Shown here: positions 9,614 to 14,348 of the stretch, piece by piece
Layout: each line of letters begins with the position of its first letter
Numbering within the stretch: position 1 is the first letter of the stretch
NCBI GenBank assembly: GCA_019137255.1
Contig: WPDH01000023.1
Location: 1 to 14,348, forward strand
Source of the DNA: Corinectria fuckeliana
Lineage: Eukaryota; Ascomycota; Sordariomycetes; Hypocreales; Nectriaceae
Length of the DNA stretch: 14,348 nt
Direction: 5' to 3'
Notes under the pieces: model-generated
Databases searched by the model: none
What the model saw: the letters and a program-made list of their open reading frames with translations, nothing else
Told to the model about the DNA's origin: nothing
Translations under genes and position numbers: made by a program

Positions 9614-11099
9614 TGATTATTCTTACCTCTTATATAACTAGAATTACTAGGCTATTAAAATCTATTATTAGTAAATAAATTAACTGCTTATAGATAGACT
9701 TTCTTACTAAAGGGAACAAACTCTTAGAAGACCTAAAAGAAGACCTTAAGGTCTCTAATAATAGTAATAATTAGCTTATAGTGCCTAACCCTAATAAGAA
9801 GCTTACTACCTTTTATAAGCCTTAGGAAAAGATACTTATAAATAACAACTAGTTACTAATTATAGCAAATAAGTATTACTTTCTTAAGAATATAACTACA
9901 GCTAGAAATAAGATATTTTAGTAACTTAAGTAAGACAGCCTTCTCTTAGTATCTACTATACTAATATCTAACTATATCTAGAATATCTAAAGGTATCTTA
10001 CTCTCTTTTAGAACCCTGCCTAGCCTATTAGCTAGTTACTAGTAGAGTATACTAGTATAGTATAAACTCTTTATAATAAAAAATACTAGGATATTCTTAA
10101 GGTAGATAAATACTATAATAATATTAAACTAGCTAACCTCTCTAAGGAGAATATTATTAACTTAACCCTCCTCTTACCTTTTAAGTAATATTACTACTTA
10201 AAGTATAAGAGATATATTAAGTCTAAAAAGAATCTCCTATTTATATACTACCTAATACTCTTTAAGTGCTTTATAAATAAGTCTAAGTTTAATATAAATA
10301 TTTTTATACTAACTATATAACTTATCCTTCTAATAATATTTATATAGTATAGTATACTTATACTTATAATAATACTAGATAGTTTAAAAATATATATAAG
10401 TAAGAGTATTATTAATATAAGTATTATAATAGTAGAGCTATACTTACTAGATAATATTTAGTATTATATAGTAGTAGAGATTAGTAAGCTATAAGATAAG
10501 CTATTAAGCCTAACTAATAAGATACTACTAGAGATACTATCTAATAAGAGAATAATAAAAGGTATTATAATAATACTTAATAGTATAGTATATTAGCACC
10601 TTCTTATAATATTAATAGATATAAATAATATAATACTAATAGAACCTACTATTAGAATTATAAGATATATAGTAAACTTATAAGGTAGTACTCTTATTAA
10701 AAAGGCTAACTTTAGCCTAATACTAGACAAGCTAGTACGCTTAAATAATACTAATAATAAGCCTTAAAACTATAATAACTTACTCTTAATTAGCAGAGTA
10801 AACATACTAGAAAAGGCCTAATAGTAGTTAAACTAAGTTATAAGAAATAAGCTAAACCTTATAGCTAGCACTAAAAAGGTTAACTAAGTTATCTTAATAG
10901 ACAGCTCTAGTAGTCTCTACTAGGTGTTTTATAATATTAAGACCTTATAAAAGTATAGCTTTCTATTAGATAAGGCTAGATAAGTTTAGTATATTCTTTA
11001 GGATTTTCTTAAGTATATATATATCCTGTTAAAAATCCTTATAGTATATACTACTAATAATTAACTCTTAGTATATTATAATAATCTCTTAACCTTATA
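9614..11099 (+). pseudogene. Multi-exon gene relic, exon block 4 (about 495 codons)
   Basis: This is the longest uninterrupted exon block of the second gene. Codons at positions 1 modulo 3 run without a frameshift (register checked at 9721, 10141, 10441, 10741 and 11041). Stops are TAA or TAG. Typical stretches are LLEDLKEDLKVSNNSNN near 9724, VPNPNKKLTTFYKP near 9781, FSLILDKLVRLNNTNNKP near 10711 and ILIDSSSSLYQVF near 10893. Predicted content is rich in Leu, Ile and Lys, which RIP inflates, so composition is not informative. It ends at a GTATGT donor (11100), two bases into a codon. The family is not recognised. Confidence 0.6.
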
Positions 11100-11124
11100 G
11101 TATGTTTTTTTCCTTTTATCTTAT

Positions 11125-11193
11125 TACTAAGCTAGCCTCTAAGAATAGCTATTAGTATAAATCCTAATAGCTATTCCTAAAGGCTGCTTAGTA
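11125..11193. repeat. Palindromic element, full copy (69 bp)
   Basis: TACTAAGC at 11125 pairs with GCTTAGTA ending at 11193. The arms continue through AGCCTCTAAGAATAGCTATT and its inverted partner, with one single-base indel and otherwise transitions. The loop is TATAAAT. Confidence 0.92.
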
Positions 11194-11219
11194 CTTTTAT
11201 TTTCTTTCTCTACCTGAAT

Positions 11220-11285
11220 TAAGTAGTAGCCTTTAAGAATAGTTATTAGTATAAATCCTAACAGCTGTTCCTAGAGGCTGCTTAG
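11220..11285. repeat. Palindromic element, least mutated core (66 bp)
   Basis: The right arm keeps AACAGCTGTT (11260-11269), a perfect 10-bp palindrome with CpA on both strands and therefore probably the pre-RIP form of the core. It continues into CCTAGAGGCTGCTTA. The left arm (11220-11248) is decayed and has a 3-bp insertion (TAG). Confidence 0.9.
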
Positions 11286-11307
11286 CACTCTTATTTAAGA
11301 CTATTAG

Positions 11308-11999
11308 CTAATTAGTATAATATAAGATTCTTAATACTCTTATAGTTATATATAGTATTCTAACTTTATATTATATATTATAAAACAGCTAGGCTAAGTA
11401 GGATCTTATAGTAGTAAAGTTTAATAATAAAACCACTTTTTATATATATCTAATTATATTAATAATACTATTAGCCTATAGTATAAATTTCTATAAGGCT
11501 TATTACTAGGGTATTATTATAAAAGAGCTAAGAAATATATTAAAGGTACTTTAGGTAATAAGACACTTATAGTAAGTAGGCTAAAAAGAAGATATTAAAT
11601 AGGAAATTATCTTATATTATTACTTATATAATATAATAGCTATAGTATAAAACCTAGAAAAATACATAATAACTCTTATAGCTAAGAGTAGGATCTTAAA
11701 TACTATTAAGAGAGAAGCTTATATTATCTATAGTTTTAAAATTTTATAAAGTTAGCTAAGATAAAGTATGTTTTAGTATCTAAAAATATAAGTGCTTTAA
11801 GACAAGATAGAGTCTCTTAAATTAGAGGGGGAGAGTTTATTTTACTTTAAGCTAGCCTAATTCTTTCTAGCTAACCCTAATAAGACTAAGCTTATTAAAA
11901 AGCATAATATTAAGCAGATTACTATAATATAAAGTATTAGCTCCCTAATAACTAATAGCTATATTATATTAATAATAGTACTTAGTAAAAGAAAAGTTA
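11308..11999 (+). pseudogene. Multi-exon gene relic, exon block 5, part before the LTR element
   Basis: Codons at positions 2 modulo 3 (register checked at 11402, 11702 and 11882) encode readable stretches such as GIIIKELRNILKVL near 11511, DKIESLKLEGESLFYFKLA near 11800 and FFLANPNKTKLIKKHNIK near 11861. Stops are RIP-type. The frame is interrupted at 11999 by the LTR element and resumes at 12702. The exact 5' edge depends on the acceptor of intron D. The family is not recognised. Confidence 0.55.
11995..11999. repeat. Target-site duplication, left copy (AGTTA)
   Basis: AGTTA directly precedes the 5' LTR and matches the five bases directly after the 3' LTR (12697-12701). Five base pairs is the usual duplication length for many LTR elements. 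Confidence 0.88.
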
Positions 12000-12170
12000 T
12001 ATAAGAGTACAGCTAAGTAGAGAGCTTACTAAGAGCTTACTAAGAGAGCTTACTTATAACCTGTTATATAATATAATTAAGTAACATAGCTTACTTAAAT
12101 TATTTAATCTTTTTAGCCTTACAGCTAGGACTTTCTATTAAAGGTTAAGTATGCTACTTTAACTCTTATA
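12000..12170 (+). repeat. 5' LTR of the TRIM element (171 bp)
   Basis: It begins TATAAGAGT and ends ACTCTTATA, a 9-bp terminal inverted repeat. This fits TG...CA ends changed by RIP to TA...TA. It aligns to the 3' LTR without gaps, with 11 differences by my count, all transitions. It contains a short internal reiteration of AGAGCTTACTA near 12020-12053. Confidence 0.88.
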
Positions 12171-12189
12171 ATTATTTAAGTATATATTA

Positions 12190-12236
12190 GGTTTAGTGTT
12201 ATATAAAAGGTTATAAGTTTAAATCCCTGCTAAACC
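12190..12236 (+). ncRNA. tRNA-like segment with B-box match (degenerate)
   Basis: GGTTTAG at 12190-12196 pairs perfectly with CTAAACC at 12230-12236, like a 7-bp acceptor stem. Just inside lies AGTTTAAATCC (12216-12226), which equals a Pol III B box (GGTTCAAATCC type) after two RIP transitions. The total of 47 nt is too short for a normal tRNA and the T-stem does not pair well, so it could be a tRNA remnant with a lost anticodon arm, a SINE-like head or coincidence. Confidence 0.35.
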
Positions 12237-12507
12237 TTATAACTATAATAGGTGCTAAGCTTATAAGAATAAATATATATAGTTACTTACTATAACTAAA
12301 GCCTTAAGGGTTAATAGTAGTAGTTATTTTAGGCCTAGAAGCTAGGCTACTTTCTAACATATATATATATATAGGTGTGATAAGGTTGCTATATTTCTAA
12401 CCTTATAGGGGCTGACCCTTTATAATAGTATAGAAGAGGCTGCTTACACCTAGAGCAGAAGAGGCTGTGCTACACTTACTAATAAGCTAGCAGCTTAGAA
12501 TGTGCTG

Positions 12508-12520
12508 TTAAGAGGGGGGG
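12508..12520 (+). other. Polypurine tract of the TRIM element
   Basis: GTTAAGAGGGGGGG, with the purine run ending at 12520, lies five bases before the 3' LTR. This is the expected place and composition for the plus-strand primer of an LTR element. A run of seven G is exceptional in this AT-rich window. Confidence 0.75.
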
Positions 12521-12525
12521 ATAAT

Positions 12526-12696
12526 TATAAGAGTACAGCTAAGTGGAGGGCTTACTAAGAGCTTGCTAAGAGAGCTTACTTATAACCTGTTATATAGCAT
12601 AATTAAGTGATATAGCTTACTTAAATTATTTAATCTTTTTAGCCTTACAGCTAAGACTTTCTATTAAAGGTTAGGTATACTACTTTAACTCTTACA
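12526..12696 (+). repeat. 3' LTR of the TRIM element (171 bp)
   Basis: It begins TATAAGAGT and ends ACTCTTACA, keeping the canonical CA end that the 5' LTR has lost. It also keeps several G residues (AAGTGGAGGGC) where the 5' copy has A. At other sites the 5' copy keeps the C or G, so both copies were mutated independently. Confidence 0.88.
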
Positions 12697-12701
12697 AGTT
12701 A
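12697..12701. repeat. Target-site duplication, right copy (AGTTA)
   Basis: AGTTA follows the 3' LTR immediately and is identical to 11995-11999. Removing the element plus one copy (702 bp, a multiple of 3) rejoins the interrupted exon in frame. Confidence 0.88.
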
Positions 12702-13116
12702 GTATTATACTTAGAAACTTTATAAAGACAGAGAAAGATAATATTATAGTAAGACTCTTATAAGAGGTAAAAAGTATTAGCAGCCTAGTAAGCTTTATAG
12801 TAACCTAGCCTGTTATACTATCTATTATACTATTTAAAAAGAGGATATAACTAATAGTAGCTAACTTAGTAAGAAAAAGGCACTAGTTTTTAAAGTAGTA
12901 AGTAATAATAGTATAAATATATAAGATAGTAGTATAAGAGTAATAGTATCTATAAGATAAGAAGTAAAATAAAAAGAGTAACTAGTTTAGCAGGTAGTAA
13001 TAGTAAAAAATAAGTATTAATTAGAAATATATTAGACCTAACTTTAAGACTCTTATATAATAGCCCTAGTATAACTATAAATATTATAAAACTACTTACC
13101 TAAGGTATTATACTTA
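12702..13116 (+). pseudogene. Multi-exon gene relic, exon block 5, part after the LTR element
   Basis: The frame of 11308-11999 resumes here (codons from 12704, positions 2 modulo 3). The first 60 or so codons are readable with few stops, for example RNFIKTEKDNIIVRLL near 12713 and EVKSISSLVSFIVT near 12764. Stops are denser from about 12890 on, in a Gln-rich or decayed tail. The block ends two bases into a codon at a GTATAT (13117). An alternative GTATTA donor at 13105 has the same phase. Confidence 0.5.
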
Positions 13117-13124
13117 GTATATAT

Positions 13125-13180
13125 CTCTTTCTTTCTTCTCTTTTTTTCTTTCTCTCTTTCTTTCTTTTTTATCTTTTTTA
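13125..13180 (+). repeat. Pyrimidine-rich low-complexity tract
   Basis: An almost pure CT tract (CTTT and TTTCTTC reiterations) directly after the proposed donor at 13117. Shorter tracts lie at 6399-6430, 7573-7599 and 9047-9070, each beside a palindrome. Confidence 0.85.
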
Positions 13181-13196
13181 CTACTATTACTATTAG

Positions 13197-13231
13197 TAAG
13201 ATAGTAATAGCTATTCTTAGAGACTATCTTA
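13197..13231. repeat. Palindromic element with internal deletion (35 bp)
   Basis: TAAGATAGT at 13197 pairs with the end CTATCTTA at 13231. The middle keeps only one core (AATAGCTATT, 13206-13215), so most of the left arm and the loop are missing. Confidence 0.75.
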
Positions 13232-13303
13232 GTATAACTACCTTCTAAATATTTTTAAATATTCTCTTAAGATACTCCTAACCTCTACTAAGCACCTTTA
13301 TTA

Positions 13304-13330
13304 TAATAACTATTCTTAGGATCTATCTTA
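13304..13330. repeat. Solo right arm of the palindromic element
   Basis: ATAATAACTATTCTTAGGAT followed by CTATCTTA matches the right arm. A possible badly decayed left arm lies around 13268-13280. Confidence 0.6.
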
Positions 13331-13344
13331 GTAAGCTAATTACT

Positions 13345-13398
13345 ATAAGCCTTCTTATTAAAATAACTATTTTAAGAAACTACCTTAAGAAGCCTTAC
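13345..13398. repeat. Palindrome remnant nested in a second inverted repeat
   Basis: A right-arm-like segment (13357-13387, TAAAATAACTATTTTAAG within it) is bracketed by ATAAGCCTTCTTA (from 13345) and TTAAGAAGCCTTA (to 13397), themselves nearly inverted. This hairpin differs from the standard family layout. Confidence 0.5.
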
Positions 13399-13661
13399 TT
13401 TTTAAATAACTAAGATTAATATCTAATCTTGCTTATTATAAGTAATATTAAATAGCTGCTAAGAAAAGACTTTATATTATCTTTTATAGATAGGCCTTTA
13501 GGTTCTTATTTACTAAACCTGCTACTCTGCTTTAGTAATATACTACTTAGATTTAATATATAATATAATAGATATTAGTATTAAAAGTATATAAGAGATT
13601 ATCTTAACTAGTATTAGAAGTTCTTTTAGTATTTTAACTAAGAAATACTAACTTGCTATAG

Positions 13662-14120
13662 TAAATAAGGTAAGCTATTTTATCTTTAATAGTATTATTT
13701 AACTAATTATAAAATAGCTAAATCTAATAGTATATTATAATATAAGTATTATATCCTTATAAAATACTCTTATAAAGTTATAGTACTAGAGGAGTTTAAT
13801 ATTCTTATTAAGGCTATTATTAAGTAATATAAGGTAGGTTATTATATTTCTACCTTTAAGTGCTTAAGCTAATATGTATAATATATAGATTACTTATAAG
13901 TTAGCTCTCTATCTTACTATAAAGACTATAATTTATAAGTAAGAATACCTAAAGTAAAAATAAGAGTATAATTATTAAGATGTTATTATATACTAAAAGG
14001 AGATTAATATAGAAAATATCTTATATAAGAAGAAGTAGTATAATAATTATTAGGCTATACTTAGTAATAGTATACTAAATTAATAAAAGATAATAAGAGA
14101 TATATCTATTATATAATTTT
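13662..14120 (+). pseudogene. Multi-exon gene relic, exon block 6
   Basis: Codons at positions 1 modulo 3 (register checked at 13681, 13741 and 13777) give readable stretches: KVIVLEEFNILIKAIIK near 13774, ISTFKCLS near 13849 and VRIPKVKIRV near 13942. Stops are TAA or TAG. The same register is fairly readable back to about 13600, so the true 5' edge may differ. The frame fades after about 14120; a natural stop could be at 14158 (TAA). The family is not recognised. Confidence 0.5.
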
Positions 14121-14348
14121 AATAATTTTAATCTTATACTATCTTATAGTAACTACCTAAATATATAAAATTTCTAAGATTTAAAAAAAGTAAGTTTAAA
14201 AAGTTAATTTTATATTATTTTTTATAAAATAGATTTAAATAGAGTAAAATAAATTATAAATTCTTAGTTAAATATAATATAGTATATTAACTCTTAAGAA
14301 TACTTTATATAATTTTAAAGATATTTATATTATATATCTTTTTATAGT
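14121..14348. other. Very AT-rich tail, no gene seen
   Basis: The last 230 bp are richer in A and T than the rest, with homopolymer-like runs and no readable frame or palindrome copy. It may be 3' flanking sequence of the multi-exon relic. Confidence 0.4.

Larger units (their letters stand above)
11100..11307 (+). other. Candidate intron D with two palindromes
   Basis: It starts with GTATGT (11100-11105), a consensus donor whose TpG has survived, followed by a pyrimidine run. Two palindromic elements and a second pyrimidine stretch (11190-11212) follow. An AG ending at 11307 would keep the frame into block 5. Another AG, ending at 11326, lies just before the clear coding register but would not keep it. 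I see no good branch site, so the 3' end is tentative. Confidence 0.42.
12171..12525 (+). other. TRIM interior, non-coding
   Basis: There is no coding frame. From the 5' end it holds an AT-rich stretch, a tRNA-like segment (12190-12236), a (TA)n run (12361-12373), a direct repeat of AGAAGAGGCTG (12432-12442 and 12457-12467) and the polypurine tract. The second half is clearly richer in G and C than the rest of the window. Confidence 0.75.
12000..12696. mobile_element. TRIM-type small LTR retroelement (697 bp)
   Basis: It has two 171-bp direct repeats (12000-12170 and 12526-12696) exactly 526 bp apart, a 355-bp non-coding interior, a G-rich polypurine tract just before the second repeat, and a perfect AGTTA duplication on both sides. 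It is too small to encode its own enzymes, so it must have depended on a larger LTR element for mobility, as known TRIMs do. I did not recognise a primer-binding site after the 5' LTR. It interrupts exon block 5 and retains more CpA and TpG than its host sequence, suggesting later arrival or weaker RIP on a short repeat. Confidence 0.87.
13117..13661 (+). other. Candidate intron E with three palindrome remnants
   Basis: Donor GTATAT at 13117, a long pyrimidine tract (13125-13180), decayed palindromes near 13197, 13304 and 13357, an unmutated TACTAAC (13646-13652) and an AG acceptor at 13660-13661. The join (ta + t) keeps the frame into block 6. At 545 bp it is unusually long. The region 13530-13640 also reads fairly well in the frame of block 6, so part of it may be exonic. 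Confidence 0.4.
1..14348. other. RIP-mutated AT-rich fungal DNA
   Basis: The whole window shows the RIP signature: CpG nearly absent (three seen by eye), CpA and TpG strongly depleted, TpA in great excess, and reading frames broken by TAA and TAG while the frame itself stays intact over kilobases. RIP acts on repeats in the sexual cycle of Pezizomycotina and changes C to T, preferring CpA. CpT and CpC remain common here, which argues against simple low-GC drift. RIP acts on duplicated DNA, so most of this segment was probably multicopy. The minisatellite at 178-270 and the LTR element at 12000-12696 keep more CpA and TpG than the rest. Confidence 0.88.

Noticed and set aside
12361..12373. (TA)n run as a functional element
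   Set aside because: Short TA runs are expected in this composition, and nothing ties this one to a function beyond lying inside the TRIM.
13125..13180. Polypurine tract of a second LTR element (reverse strand)
   Set aside because: No matching direct repeats or target-site duplications were found around it; an intronic pyrimidine tract fits better.
1..14348. Mitochondrial or bacterial AT-rich genome
   Set aside because: There are no mitochondrial genes, tRNAs or rRNAs and no bacterial gene density. CpA and CpG depletion with TAA/TAG-riddled frames and TACTAAC sites points to RIPed fungal nuclear DNA.

Overview
The window reads as nuclear DNA of a filamentous ascomycete (Pezizomycotina) that has been heavily mutated by RIP (repeat-induced point mutation). 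I could find only three CpG dinucleotides by eye (near 3246, 8007 and 10738). CpA and TpG are scarce, TpA is everywhere, and ATG is almost absent. No intact protein gene is visible. The only long open stretch with a nominal start (minus strand, 5575-5946) is the antisense shadow of a decayed plus-strand frame. The species cannot be named from this.

Under the mutations, long plus-strand reading frames can still be followed by hand. Their stops are almost all TAA or TAG, as expected from CAA, CAG and TGG after C-to-T or G-to-A change, and there are very few frameshifts. (1) Two minisatellites at the left edge (12-174 and 178-270). (2) A single uninterrupted frame of about 1,500 codons, 666-5240. 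(3) A shorter Lys/Ser/Thr-rich frame, 5387-5965. (4) A leader or intergenic stretch with scattered half copies of a small palindrome, 5966-6853. (5) A multi-exon gene relic, 6854 to about 14120, with six exon blocks in frames 2, 0, 1, 1, 2 and 1. Several joins have recognisable fungal splice signals (GTATAT, GTATGT or GTAAGT donors; TACTAAC or TACTAAT branch sites), and three of them restore the frame exactly. (6) A 697-bp TRIM-type LTR retroelement at 12000-12696, inserted in exon block 5, with a perfect 5-bp target duplication.

The most unusual structure is a family of 60-75-bp inverted-repeat elements built around a self-palindromic core (AACAGCTGTT, decayed to AATAGCTATT). Full copies fall almost only in the gaps between exon blocks, one to three per gap, which recalls fungal introner-like elements. 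My working model is a multicopy element or duplicated segment longer than 13 kb, carrying at least two very large genes of unrecognised family, one with palindrome-loaded introns. RIP inactivated it and a small LTR element later entered it. The protein families could not be assigned.
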